Assembly: GCA_934462945.1 (NCBI GenBank)
Contig: CAKSJF010000010.1
Location: 1 to 43,027, forward strand
Direction of reading: 5' to 3'
Length of the DNA: 43,027 bases
Source: an uncultured Clostridia bacterium
GTDB lineage: Bacteria; Bacillota; Clostridia; UBA1381
In this document: positions 6,658 to 14,889 of the stretch, in pieces
Numbering within the stretch: the first letter of the stretch is position 1
Layout: the number at the start of each line of letters is the position of its first letter
Notes under the pieces: model-generated
The model's input: only the letters and a program-made list of their open reading frames with translations
The model's database searches: none
Told to the model about the DNA's origin: nothing
Translations under genes and position numbers: made by a program

Positions 6658-8994
6658 TTAAATTTGCGAGCGGTTCATGTTGTATTTCTTCTTCACCCGG
6701 TCAAGCTTTTCTAAAACCGCCTTGCCTGCAAGCCACAGAAAGAGCGCGGTGGACGCGGCATGCACCAGGTCAGCCGGAATGCCTAAGGCATAGGCAGAAA
6801 GGAGCATTTCAGAGGTCGGATGCGGCTGACTCATAAGAACCGATGCCGGATTCATAATTCCGCCGTATAAAATCAAAACCTCTGAAAATCCCAAAACGGC
6901 AAGCAGCAGTTTTGATTTTACCTGTTTTCCGAATCCGATGCCGGAAACCAATCCCACCGTGCCGAATGCGAGCATCTGCCAGGGCGTCCAAGGACCTTGT
7001 CCAAAAAAGAAATTGGATAAAAACGCGGTCGCCGCACCAACGAAAAAGCCGGTTTCACCGCCGAATGCTATGCCAGATAGAATCACCACCGCCGCGGCAG
7101 GCTTAAACTGCGGAATCGGCGCAAAGGCGGCTCGTCCAAAAACGGCAGTGGCGCATAGAACGCTGACGGTGACTAATTCGTGCGCGGACGGTTTTCGCTT
7201 TTCAAAGTGCAGAAAAAAGGAAAACAGCGTTTCTGCTAAAATACAAAGGCTGATCCAATAATATTTCCGGTCGCCTAAGAAATAGATTCCGAATAACACC
7301 GTAACCGGAACAAGCAATAGCGGCAAAAATGCAGCAGGTGCGCTTGATTTCTTTGTTTTTTCTGTTTTCTCCGGCTTGATCTGCACCGGGGGTGGCGGCG
7401 GAAGTTCGTCTGCTTTAACCGGCTCGCTGCCGCCTGTGGCATAAATCAGATCGGATGCTAAGATTGCCTGCGGTAAGATGTTGCGTGCCATCCGGTTGGC
7501 GGCGGTGGTGTAAAAGCTTTTTCCGGCGAAAAATTCTTCCGGCGTACCCTCGGAGGTCAGCTGTCCGGCAAAGATCATCCCAATCCGGTCTGCATATTCA
7601 GCACAAAATTCGAGATCGTGCGAAACCAGCAGAATGGAAAGATTTTTTTGCGATTTTAAAATTTCTGCTAATTTCTTCTTAAAGCATGCGTCTAATCCCT
7701 TGGTAGGCTCGTCCAGAATCAGAATTTCCGGTTTTTTCAAAAGCGCCATGGCAAGCGCAAGCCGCTGCTGCTCACCGCCTGAAAGGTCGTAGGGGTGTGC
7801 GTCTAAGAGCGGTTCAAGCTCACATAGGGTTATCATTTTGTTGCATTCGTCCGCATTTGCAAGCGATAAAAGCTCCTCTGAAACTCTGTTTTTTGAAAAA
7901 AGCTCCTGCGGATTTTGGGTAAGCATTGTGACGGTGGCTCTTTTCTGCACCTTTCCGTGCTGTGGAGAGGACAAACCTGCGGCAATCGAGAGTGCAGTGG
8001 TTTTTCCTGTTCCGTTTCCACCTAAAAGTGCATAAAATTCACCCCGGTGCAGTTCGAGAGAAAATCCTCTTAAAATCTCCTCCGAATCACGCGCATAGCG
8101 AAACCATATATCCTTTAGCGATAGTACCACTTCAGAATTGCAGGGCTTTCCGGTACGCGGCGGCAGGGGAGAAAGCCTTTGTTCCAAAAGCCAGTTCCGC
8201 CCCTCCCGGACGGTAACCGGGCATGCTCCATCTCCGCCTGCGGCTGAAAATACACGCATCGGGGTGGGGAGGGCGCAAAAGATTTCATGTCCCCAAAGTT
8301 TTTTAGCAATTTCACGCGGAGAACCATTGGCTAAAAGCTGTGCGTTTTCTAAAAAGATTACCTGATCTGCAAGCGGAAAAACCTCCTCCAAACGGTGCTC
8401 CGAGAGTAGAATCGTTGTTCCCAGTTCCCGGTTGATTCGCGCTAATATCTGAAAAAAACTTTCAGCAGCAATCGGGTCAAGCTGACTGGTCGGCTCATCC
8501 AGAATCAGAATGGACGGCTGCATGGTCATGACTGCCGCTAAATTCAAAAGCTGTTTCTGACCGCCGGACAGAGTGGAAACCTCTTGAAAAAACCAGTCCT
8601 CAATGCCGAAAAAGGACGCCATTTCCGAAACACGCGTCCGGATTTCATCTTTTCCATAGCCAAGGCTTTCTAACCCAAAGGCTAATTCATGCCAGACCTT
8701 GTCGCAGACAATCTGATTGTCCGGATTTTGCAGCACAAAGCCGATTTTCTCTGCCTGTTCACGGTCGGAAAGGGTGGAAATATCGCGTCCGAAGATGCGG
8801 ATTGTGCCGCTCTTTTCCCCGTGCGGCGAAAGCGCCGGCTTTACCAGGCGCAGCAGAGTTGATTTTCCGCAGCCGCTTTTTCCGCATAAAACGGTAAAGG
8901 AGCCGCGCGGAATTGTCAGGGAAAGATCAAAAATTGCAGGTGTGTTTTTCTCCGGATATGTAAAGCTTAAATGTTCGATTTGCATTTCTTCCAT
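6658..8994 (-). CDS. Fused ECF transporter: two ATPase domains plus a membrane S component
   Basis: A 778-residue protein. ATPase 1 (about 1-240) has Walker A G-K-S-G-C-G-K-S-T (38-46), Q-loop Q89-N90, L-S-G-G-Q (142-146), Walker B L-I-L-D-E-P (163-168) and switch H200. ATPase 2 (about 287-495) has G-G-N-G-T-G-K-T-T (325-333), L-S-G-G-E (404-408), L-D-E-P and switch H459. A proline-rich linker (531-537) leads into a C-terminal membrane domain (about 555-765) of five or six helices with G-Q-G-P-W-T-P-W-Q-M (665-674), typical of an ECF S component. The start at 8994 follows GGGAGGAACG and overlaps ecfT by 28 bases; the longer frame to 9192 has no such support. It would supply the A, A' and S parts of one dedicated (group I) transporter. 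A corrinoid substrate is inferred only from the two upstream genes. Confidence 0.85.
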   Translation of the reverse strand: MEEMQIEHLSFTYPEKNTPAIFDLSLTIPRGSFTVLCGKSGCGKSTLLRLVKPALSPHGEKSGTIRIFGRDISTLSDREQAEKIGFVLQNPDNQIVCDKVWHELAFGLESLGYGKDEIRTRVSEMASFFGIEDWFFQEVSTLSGGQKQLLNLAAVMTMQPSILILDEPTSQLDPIAAESFFQILARINRELGTTILLSEHRLEEVFPLADQVIFLENAQLLANGSPREIAKKLWGHEIFCALPTPMRVFSAAGGDGACPVTVREGRNWLLEQRLSPLPPRTGKPCNSEVVLSLKDIWFRYARDSEEILRGFSLELHRGEFYALLGGNGTGKTTALSIAAGLSSPQHGKVQKRATVTMLTQNPQELFSKNRVSEELLSLANADECNKMITLCELEPLLDAHPYDLSGGEQQRLALAMALLKKPEILILDEPTKGLDACFKKKLAEILKSQKNLSILLVSHDLEFCAEYADRIGMIFAGQLTSEGTPEEFFAGKSFYTTAANRMARNILPQAILASDLIYATGGSEPVKADELPPPPPVQIKPEKTEKTKKSSAPAAFLPLLLVPVTVLFGIYFLGDRKYYWISLCILAETLFSFFLHFEKRKPSAHELVTVSVLCATAVFGRAAFAPIPQFKPAAAVVILSGIAFGGETGFFVGAATAFLSNFFFGQGPWTPWQMLAFGTVGLVSGIGFGKQVKSKLLLAVLGFSEVLILYGGIMNPASVLMSQPHPTSEMLLSAYALGIPADLVHAASTALFLWLAGKAVLEKLDRVKKKYNMNRSQI

Positions 8995-9824
8995 TTTCGT
9001 TCCTCCCATCCCTCTAACATAACAGGCAGTGCAAAAAAGAGCAGATCTGCCAGAAATAAGCCGGCTGAAAGCCTTGCCTGCGTCATTTTCGGAAAATACG
9101 AAACGGCATAGCCGCCCGAAATTCCACCCAGAATAATCGCTACCGTCAGTCCGGAAAGGACAAAAAGTGCAGCGAAATCCCGGCGGCTCCAACGGTAGTT
9201 GGTGTAGGCAGTTCTGCCGGGCAGTCCAAAGCCGCGCGCGTGCATGCTGTCAGCAGTATCGGCGGCATTTTCAAAGCTCCAGGTAAGCATACCGGAGATC
9301 AGCTGAAGTCCGGATTTTATGCGTGCCAAATGTTTGTCGCCGGACGTATTTCCCAAGGCTTTCTGTGCTTTTTGCATTTTTTTTAGTTGTGCAGAAAACC
9401 GCGGAACAAACCGCAGCGACATCGAAAAAACCAAGGAAAGCGACGGAGAAAGCGTTCCAAACACGTACATCAGCTTGTCGCTTGTAATTACATGGCTCAT
9501 ACAAACGCTGTGGCAAAGCACGCCGGCAAGCATCAATGCCGCCGCAAAGCCATACCGGACGGATTCTGCCGTCAATGGATTTCCGTTCGGAAAATAGGCA
9601 AGAATCGTTGCCCCCTCGTGGTTGATCAGCGGATTCAGAAGTGCGCTAAAAAGTGCAAGCGGAAGAATCCAGGAAAGCTTTTTTGCCTGTCCGAGTAAAA
9701 CCATATGCCATAGCCCGAAAAAAAGGCTCAGAAAAAGGCAAACCGGGTGCAGAAAGAGGACGGAAAAGCTGATTGCCGCCATAAAATAGAGAATTTCCAG
9801 TAATGGATGATACCCTTTATTCAT
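8967..9824 (-). CDS. ECF transporter T component (CbiQ/EcfT family)
   Basis: A 285-residue membrane protein with about six hydrophobic helices. The cytoplasmic coupling segment S-M-H-A-R-G-F-G carries the Ala-Arg-Gly signature that docks EcfT on its ATPases; the preceding S-L-R-F-V-P-R helix is also typical. The start at 9824 has GGAGG 8 bases upstream and is preferred over the in-frame ATG at 9839. It overlaps the DUF4430 gene by 8 bases and the fused ATPase/S gene by 28 bases, so translation is probably coupled and the products made in fixed ratio. It acts in the cytoplasmic membrane, linking ATP hydrolysis to the S component. Confidence 0.9.
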   Translation of the reverse strand: MNKGYHPLLEILYFMAAISFSVLFLHPVCLFLSLFFGLWHMVLLGQAKKLSWILPLALFSALLNPLINHEGATILAYFPNGNPLTAESVRYGFAAALMLAGVLCHSVCMSHVITSDKLMYVFGTLSPSLSLVFSMSLRFVPRFSAQLKKMQKAQKALGNTSGDKHLARIKSGLQLISGMLTWSFENAADTADSMHARGFGLPGRTAYTNYRWSRRDFAALFVLSGLTVAIILGGISGGYAVSYFPKMTQARLSAGLFLADLLFFALPVMLEGWEERKWKKCKSNI

Positions 9825-10518
9825 CACGCTGTCCTCCAAAGCCTGCGCCGATGTCCCGTCCTAAATCGCAGGTATAGAGCCATTCCACACGATCTCCGTT
9901 TTTTAGTATGTAGTTTGATGAGCCGTAGCTTGGAAATTCTCCGTTGACCCGGTACATCCATCCGGACAGCTCGCCTGCGTCAAATTCATAAAGATTTCCG
10001 ATTCCCTCAATATAGGCACTGTTTGTCACCGGGGTCAGGGAAAATTCCATGTGGATTTTGTGCTTTTTTGTCTCGCGCTTTAATACGTCAAACGCGCTTT
10101 CCCCCTCGGAAAACTCTGCTGTTTCCGCAGAAAGAATGATACCGCCGGATGGAATCAGTTCTTTTTTTGCCGGATCAAGCTGATCAGGATGGGAAAGCAC
10201 GCTTGCACAGCTGATGGAAACGGTACAGGTAGTTTTTTGGGGTGGGTCGGTTGGTACAGCAGTCGGAATGACGGTGGGAGCAAGCGTCGGAGCGGCAGTT
10301 ACGGCAGTTGCCGCAGCTGTCGGCACAGGAGTTTCTGTGTTCTTGGGCGCTTGCGTTTCGGTGGGAGAGGGTGTTTCTGTCTCCAATGCCGGCACGGTTG
10401 CCGTTACGGTCGGAGAAACATTTGCCGGCTGTTGTTCGGAGGGGGACAGGAAAAATCCTAAAAGAACAAATCCCAGAACCACCGCTGCTGCGATCAGATA
10501 ATTTCGATACTGTTTCAT
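9817..10518 (-). CDS. Membrane-anchored DUF4430 (transcobalamin C-terminal-like) lipid-side binding protein
   Basis: A 233-residue protein. An N-terminal helix (7-25) looks like an uncleaved anchor. A long Thr/Pro/Ala-rich spacer (about 35-95) follows, probably spanning the cell wall. The C-terminal domain (about 97-228) has S-A-F-D-V-L, S-G-W-M-Y-R-V-N-G and K-N-G-D-R-V-E-W, the DUF4430 pattern. DUF4430 is related to the beta domain that caps cobalamin in intrinsic factor and transcobalamin. The start codon overlaps the upstream stop (ATGA), so the pair is coupled. A role in presenting a ligand, perhaps a corrinoid, to the ECF transporter is inferred. The call does not imply a lipoprotein: no lipobox is present. 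Confidence 0.75.
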   Translation of the reverse strand: MKQYRNYLIAAAVVLGFVLLGFFLSPSEQQPANVSPTVTATVPALETETPSPTETQAPKNTETPVPTAAATAVTAAPTLAPTVIPTAVPTDPPQKTTCTVSISCASVLSHPDQLDPAKKELIPSGGIILSAETAEFSEGESAFDVLKRETKKHKIHMEFSLTPVTNSAYIEGIGNLYEFDAGELSGWMYRVNGEFPSYGSSNYILKNGDRVEWLYTCDLGRDIGAGFGGQRDE

Positions 10519-11474
10519 AGGGTAACCCCCAGAAGGATCATTGCTTTCAGAATGGTGCGAACGGGCATAAGATCCGGAGTTTGTGTGTTTTGTATGCAGG
10601 AAAGCGCATAAAAAGCCTGCTCGGTTGCCATCAGATTGCTTTCGCCGCCGGGAGTATGCGAATAACTGCCATCCGGCTTTTCATAAGATAAAAGTGCAGA
10701 TAAAACGGTGTTTCCGTTCTTTTGAAAGCGTTCGTCCGTAACCGGAATCCGGAGGGCGGAGAGCGCTAAGAGAACCTGCGCACAGCTCTCTGCACTCTCT
10801 CCTCCAAGTCCGGAAAAACCGCCGTTTTCATTCTGGATTCCGGAGAGATAGGAAAGTCCTGCCTGAACGGCTTGATTCACAGCCTCCTGCGCCCGGTAGG
10901 GAGCAAGGGCACAAAGCGCCATGGCGGTTAAATCCGGGTCGGACATATCTGAAAATCCCCAGCCGCCGTCCGAAAGCGCGGAGGAAAGAATTTTATCGAT
11001 GTAACGTTGGCGTGTTGCCTGGTGTTCCTGTCCGGAAATTGCCGGAATTTCATAATTTCCGCTGTCAAATGCGAAAAGCGCCCAGATCGCACCGTTCACC
11101 CCCTGAAAAACGGTTTTGTCATAGTCCGCTAAGGGCAGCAGAAGATTGTAGCCGCCAATATTCTGGGGGTCTTGTCCGATCGCTGTAAGCGCTAAAACCA
11201 CGCGTGCATATTCGGTGTATTTCCGCTCGTGCAGAACGCCGTTTTTTTCGGAGAGTACAGACTGCACGTTTTGGGTGTAGCGGGAAAAATAGTCCGAAAG
11301 CTCCGGATCACCGCTTTTTGCCAATCCAATTACTGTCCATTCACCGCCGACAGACGATACAGTCGGGTCGGGAACCTGTGACAGAAGATAGCGTTTTGTG
11401 TCCGCATAGTCTGCCGATACAGTCGCGGTGACAAACAGAAAAAAGATTAAAAAAAGTGAAATTGTTTTTTTCAT
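10515..11474 (-). CDS. Secreted alpha/alpha-barrel protein (prenyltransferase/squalene-oxidase repeat; intrinsic-factor-like)
   Basis: A 319-residue protein with a signal peptide (1-21). The mature part shows repeats of an alpha/alpha barrel: D-G-G-W-G-F-S (169-175), E-N-G-G-F-S-G (216-222) and P-D-G-S-Y-S-H (267-273), each followed by an Ala/Leu-rich helix. This fold is shared by terpene cyclases, prenyltransferases and the N-terminal domain of intrinsic factor and transcobalamin. Enzyme activity is unlikely, because the protein is exported and the D-x-D-D cyclase motif is absent. The DUF4430 gene directly downstream would be the second half of a transcobalamin-like binder. It is the first gene of the ECF operon; AAAGGAG precedes the ATG. 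Cobalamin binding itself is inference. Confidence 0.75.
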   Translation of the reverse strand: MKKTISLFLIFFLFVTATVSADYADTKRYLLSQVPDPTVSSVGGEWTVIGLAKSGDPELSDYFSRYTQNVQSVLSEKNGVLHERKYTEYARVVLALTAIGQDPQNIGGYNLLLPLADYDKTVFQGVNGAIWALFAFDSGNYEIPAISGQEHQATRQRYIDKILSSALSDGGWGFSDMSDPDLTAMALCALAPYRAQEAVNQAVQAGLSYLSGIQNENGGFSGLGGESAESCAQVLLALSALRIPVTDERFQKNGNTVLSALLSYEKPDGSYSHTPGGESNLMATEQAFYALSCIQNTQTPDLMPVRTILKAMILLGVTL

Positions 11475-11504
11475 CTCTTGTCTCCTTTTGTAAGATATCT
11501 ATCA

Positions 11505-11617
11505 GACAGTCTCTCTAAAAATCCAGATTGCTGTCAGCCGATTAAGGAAAACTCTGCACTTGCCAAAGGCTCTCTTGGGCAAAGAGAGCTGTCAGCGCAG
11601 CTGACTGAGAGATTGTC
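11505..11617. repeat. Palindromic repeat family 1, copy B
   Basis: The right half (11547-11617) aligns with the reverse complement of the left half of the copy at 17262-17521. Both have AAAACT.TGCACTT.CCAAAG, then the GGCTC..TTG hairpin, then GATTGTC at the end. The left end GACAGTCTCTC matches the inverted right end GAGAGATTGTC at 10 of 11 positions. It lies between the ECF operon and the mscL terminator. I see no confident promoter for the ECF operon in 11475-11629. Confidence 0.65.
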
Positions 11618-11622
11618 AATAA

Positions 11623-11666
11623 AAAACATATAGCGGACAGAGATTTTTTTGCGTCCTGTCCGCTAT
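11623..11666 (-). terminator. Intrinsic terminator of mscL
   Basis: On the minus strand an 11-bp stem (ATAGCGGACAG at 11630-11640 with CTGTCCGCTAT at 11656-11666) is followed by a U-rich tract. It begins 4 bases after the mscL stop codon. Confidence 0.85.
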
Positions 11667-11669
11667 GGA

Positions 11670-12095
11670 TTACTGATTTTTTTCCTTTAATAAATCCCGG
11701 ATTTCGGTGAGGAGTTCTTCCTGGGTCGGAGCCGGGTCTTTTTCTTCCTCCTCTTTCGGAGCCTTTTTTCTCAAAGCTTTGTTTGTAAAGGTAATGACTG
11801 CAAAAATGGACGCGGAAATGATCAGAAAATTCACCACATTTTGCAGAAAACTGCCATATGCAATTGCCGCCTCTGGTTTCACCACCTGACCGGTTGCAGC
11901 GTCCACCACAGCGTCGCTTAACACAATCTTCAGATTTTTAAAATCCATACCGGCAGTAACCGCACCGAACACCGGCATAATAATGTCGTTCACCAAAGAC
12001 GATACAATCGTTCCGAACGCGCCGCCGATAATCACGCCGACCGCCATATCAATCACATTTCCCTTAAATGCAAATTCCTTAAATTCCTTTAGCAT
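11670..12095 (-). CDS. mscL: Large-conductance mechanosensitive channel MscL
   Basis: A 141-residue protein of family length. It starts with K-E-F-K-E-F-A-F-K-G-N-V-I-D-M-A-V-G-V-I, the amphipathic helix and first pore helix. The second helix (about 84-105) is followed by the charged cytoplasmic helix E-E-L-L-T-E-I-R-D-L-L. It forms a pentameric pore that opens under membrane tension during hypo-osmotic shock. The gene has its own promoter and terminator, so it is monocistronic. Confidence 0.97.
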   Translation of the reverse strand: MLKEFKEFAFKGNVIDMAVGVIIGGAFGTIVSSLVNDIIMPVFGAVTAGMDFKNLKIVLSDAVVDAATGQVVKPEAAIAYGSFLQNVVNFLIISASIFAVITFTNKALRKKAPKEEEEKDPAPTQEELLTEIRDLLKEKNQ

Positions 12096-12114
12096 ATGTT
12101 TTCACCTCGAAAAT

Positions 12115-12143
12115 ATTATATAATTTTTCGGGGAATTTGTCAA
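12115..12143 (-). promoter_or_regulatory. Housekeeping promoter of mscL
   Basis: On the minus strand: TTGACA, 17-base spacer, TATAAT (full consensus). The -35 box overlaps the last codons of ylbJ. The predicted leader is very short, about 13 bases, and starts at the GAGGTG ribosome site. Confidence 0.8.
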
Positions 12144-13210
12144 GTCATGTTTTTTGCAGTCCGAACCATCAGCGCAAACAGTGCGGCGAGGGTGAGGAAC
12201 AGGACTGCGAGGGTAGTATAGAGTGAGCTGATACAGAATCCGCCCGAGAGTGAGGCAGAAAAGCTTTGGAACACCGGAGTATCTGCCGGAGAAATCCGCA
12301 GCAGTATCAGAGTAAAAAGCATAGAGAAAGCCGCGTGCAAAAGCTTTCCGAAGAAATAGGGAAACAAATTCAGATGATACCGCGCCACCACACCTAAAAC
12401 CTGCAAATGAACGCTCAACCCTGCAAAACCGACAATCCCGGAGGAAAGGACTAATTTCTGCAAAAGCGGAAGATCGGTTTCGGATAAATTGGTAACGCCG
12501 CTTGTAAATTCCGAAAGGCTCACAAAGAACAGCCGGAATGCGGAATCGGAAAAGAACAGATCCGCCGCTAAATTTGCCGCCGTGCTTGCAAAAATCACAG
12601 TACCCGATACCAACAGAATACTCTGCACCGACTGACTCATCACATTGGCATAGACCTCTCCAAACGGTTTTTCCTCGGTTTTAGGGAGTGAAACTGCCGG
12701 GGAAAAGCTGCTCCGGCGATAAAAACGGAACAGAATCCCCACCAAAAGGGAGGCAAGAATATGCGAAAGATACAAAAGCACACCGATTTTCGGACTGGCA
12801 TAAAGAGAAATCCCGACTGCACCTAAAATAAAGAGCGGTCCGGAATTATTGCAAAACGCTAAAAGCCGTTCTGCCTCGGTTTTTGTGAGGTAGTTTTTTT
12901 CGTAAAGCTGGCATGCCGTCACAGCGCCTAAGGGATAACCGCTCACAAAGCCTAACACAAATGCCGCCGCGCCTGCTCCGCCCACCCCGAAAAGCGGACG
13001 CATCACCGGTTGTAACAGACGTGCTAACACCTCACAGAATCCCGAATAGACCAAAAGTCCGGAGCAGACAAAAAACGGAAATAATGACGGCAGAATCACG
13101 CTTTCGCAAAGCTCGAGTCCTTTTTTTGCATACAAAACAGACCCGGACGGATTTTGCAGAAATAAAACCGTGAGTGCACATAGAAATATGTAAAGCAGCC
13201 TTTTTTTCAT
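12140..13210 (-). CDS. ylbJ: Sporulation integral membrane protein YlbJ
   Basis: A 356-residue multi-pass membrane protein with the nucleoside-recognition (Gate) fold. Typical segments are I-L-P-S-L-F-P-F-F-V-C-S-G, G-F-V-S-G-Y-P-L-G-A and L-A-F-C-N-N-S-G-P-L-F-I-L-G, all hallmarks of YlbJ. In Bacillus subtilis it is made in the mother cell and is needed for spore cortex formation. The ribosome site AAAGGGTG lies 9 bases before the ATG. The upstream region to 13413 is shared with the divergent yqfC and contains a half copy of repeat family 2; I find no clear promoter for ylbJ. Confidence 0.92.
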   Translation of the reverse strand: MKKRLLYIFLCALTVLFLQNPSGSVLYAKKGLELCESVILPSLFPFFVCSGLLVYSGFCEVLARLLQPVMRPLFGVGGAGAAAFVLGFVSGYPLGAVTACQLYEKNYLTKTEAERLLAFCNNSGPLFILGAVGISLYASPKIGVLLYLSHILASLLVGILFRFYRRSSFSPAVSLPKTEEKPFGEVYANVMSQSVQSILLVSGTVIFASTAANLAADLFFSDSAFRLFFVSLSEFTSGVTNLSETDLPLLQKLVLSSGIVGFAGLSVHLQVLGVVARYHLNLFPYFFGKLLHAAFSMLFTLILLRISPADTPVFQSFSASLSGGFCISSLYTTLAVLFLTLAALFALMVRTAKNMT

Positions 13211-13254
13211 GAACCAATCACCCTTTCATTGTGATAAAATCGGGGGTCAAAAGA

Positions 13255-13306
13255 GAGTGCAGAGCGCTCCAAACGCGCCCGACGGCGTACTGGCATACTC
13301 CAAAAT
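13255..13306. repeat. Repeat family 2, half copy
   Basis: This 52-base stretch matches the reverse complement of 38739-38791 for most of its length. Shared pieces are GAGTGCAGA, TCCAAACGCGCCCGACGGCG and TACT...TACTCCAA. Only one arm of the hairpin seen in the other copy is present. It lies between the divergent ylbJ and yqfC. Confidence 0.7.
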
Positions 13307-13352
13307 AATCTACTGTCTGCACCTTTTTTGACAGTCCCATCACTATAAATAT

Positions 13353-13382
13353 GACATGAAAATTCTCTATCATGCATAAATT
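13353..13382 (+). promoter_or_regulatory. Candidate sigma-E-type promoter of yqfC
   Basis: GACATGAA, 14 bases, CATAAATT resembles the mother-cell sigma-E pattern (-10 CATANNNT). The -35 match is weak. The same spacing occurs before the SpoIIM-like gene. Confidence 0.35.
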
Positions 13383-13413
13383 TTAAAAGAATCAGAAAAA
13401 GGGGTTGTTCCAG

Positions 13414-13677
13414 TTGGGAAAGATTTTAGAGCAGACGGCAAGGGCATTGGAGATGCCGCAGGAGGTTGTGACTGACTGTCCGGAATTAACAATTTCAGGA
13501 AACCGGGAACTCCGTCTGGAGGGGTATTCCGGACTTTTGGAATATACCGATACCCAGATCCGGGTGTCTGCCGGACGGCAGGTAATTACAGTAAATGGAA
13601 ATAATTTGGAAATAAAAAGCATTGCTACCGGGCAAATTACCGTAATCGGACGCTTTTTTTCTGTTGATTTTCAATAA
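13414..13677 (+). CDS. yqfC: Sporulation protein YqfC
   Basis: About 87 residues. The pattern L-T-I-S-G-N-R-E-L-R-L-E-G-Y-S-G-L-L-E-Y and a basic/hydrophobic C-terminal part, together with its place directly before yqfD, identify YqfC, a small sporulation protein of unknown mechanism. There is no ATG. Of two TTG codons (13405 and 13414), the second lies 9 bases after AAGGGG and is preferred; the first touches the ribosome site. yqfD starts 17 bases downstream. Confidence 0.88.
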   Translation: MGKILEQTARALEMPQEVVTDCPELTISGNRELRLEGYSGLLEYTDTQIRVSAGRQVITVNGNNLEIKSIATGQITVIGRFFSVDFQ

Positions 13678-13694
13678 ATCGGAGGTTTTTTGAA

Positions 13695-14882
13695 ATGTTT
13701 TTGGATAAAATCTTCCAATTTGCGAAAGGATATGTTATACTATACTTAGAGGGTTGTTCGATTGAACGCTTTTTGAATCTGTCACTGCGGCAGAATATCC
13801 GCCTGTTCCGACTGAAAAAAAAGGAAAAATACCGGGCGACGGTGTGCGTTTACCGAACGGATTTTGAAAAAATCCGTCCGGCGGCGAGAATCACACGGAC
13901 GCGGATTCGGATTTTAAAAACATGCGGATTTCCTGCCATTTTAAAGCGTGTGCGGAAAAGAACAGTCTTTGCCGCCGGTTTTTTGATGTTTCTTTTGTGT
14001 ATTGGTATCACTTCGCAGTTTCTGTGGTCGGTGGAGGTGCGCGGTGTGCCGGAGGAGGAAGCAGGAGAGATTCTTTCCGCGGCAGAGCTTGCCGGAGTGC
14101 GTGTGGGTGCATGGATTCCGGGATTGCCGGACGGCAACGACCAAAAGGACACCATTCTGCAAAATACCAGTCAGATCACCTGGGCATGGGTTTATGTAAA
14201 GGGGACAAAGGCGGTGGTTGAAGTCCGGAAAGCCGCTTTGCCGCCGAGCGTTGTTGACCCCAAAAAAGCATGTAATGTGGTGGCGGCAAGAGACGGTGTG
14301 ATCTGCCAGATGATTGTAAAAGAGGGGAGCGCATCGCTTGAAAAGGGTGAGGCGGTACTTCCGGGAGATATTTTAATTTCCGGAGAGGAAAACGAGGGGT
14401 TAGCAAAGCATGCCCAGGGTGAGGTTTATGCCTATACCTGGCATAAGGCAAGCGGAAAATTCCGCCGCACCAAAACAAGCGAACAGCTGACCGGTGAGAA
14501 TAAGAATTTTTATATTCTAAGATTCTTTTCCAGGGAAATACCGCTTTATTTCCGGTTGTCCGTTCCTTATGAGGAATACCGTTTGGAGGAAACAAACCGG
14601 GAATTTTTGTGGGGAAAGGACGGGTATCTCGGAATCGGTTTCCGGAGGCTTTGCTACCGGGAGAAAAAACAGAGCCGTGAGCCGCTTTCTGATGAGACGG
14701 TGTGTGAAATGGCACGCTATGAACTGGAGGAACAGATTGCAGAAAATCTTCTTCCCGGTGCAAAAAAACAAGGCGAGGACTTGCAGTTTACCCCTTTGGA
14801 TGAGAACTGGGCAAGAGTCACGCTCACCATGAATTTTATTGAACAAATCGGACAGGAACAAGAGATTATACAACAGGAGTGA
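13695..14882 (+). CDS. yqfD: Sporulation protein YqfD
   Basis: A 395-residue protein. A basic N-terminal cytoplasmic part (about 1-90) leads into one membrane helix (about 93-112), then a long external domain starting W-S-V-E-V-R-G. The region with D-P-K-K-A-C-N-V-V-A-A-R-D-G-V-I matches YqfD. In B. subtilis yqfD is a mother-cell sporulation gene (SpoIVA-related spore quality). GGAGG lies 9 bases before the ATG. The end overlaps the extended phoH frame but not its probable TTG start. Confidence 0.92.
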   Translation: MFLDKIFQFAKGYVILYLEGCSIERFLNLSLRQNIRLFRLKKKEKYRATVCVYRTDFEKIRPAARITRTRIRILKTCGFPAILKRVRKRTVFAAGFLMFLLCIGITSQFLWSVEVRGVPEEEAGEILSAAELAGVRVGAWIPGLPDGNDQKDTILQNTSQITWAWVYVKGTKAVVEVRKAALPPSVVDPKKACNVVAARDGVICQMIVKEGSASLEKGEAVLPGDILISGEENEGLAKHAQGEVYAYTWHKASGKFRRTKTSEQLTGENKNFYILRFFSREIPLYFRLSVPYEEYRLEETNREFLWGKDGYLGIGFRRLCYREKKQSREPLSDETVCEMARYELEEQIAENLLPGAKKQGEDLQFTPLDENWARVTLTMNFIEQIGQEQEIIQQE

Positions 14883-14889
14883 AAGAAAA

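Noticed and set aside
10189..10501. Plus-strand frames rich in Gly, Ser or Val
   Set aside because: They are mirror images of the Thr/Pro/Ala-rich spacer of the DUF4430 protein.
11475..11669. Cobalamin riboswitch before the ECF operon
   Set aside because: I looked for the conserved GCCACTG-type B12 box and the long leader; neither is there. The gap holds a repeat and the mscL terminator.
14176..14763. 195-codon open frame on the minus strand
   Set aside because: Antisense to yqfD; the composition is Pro/Arg/His-rich, as expected from a shadow frame.
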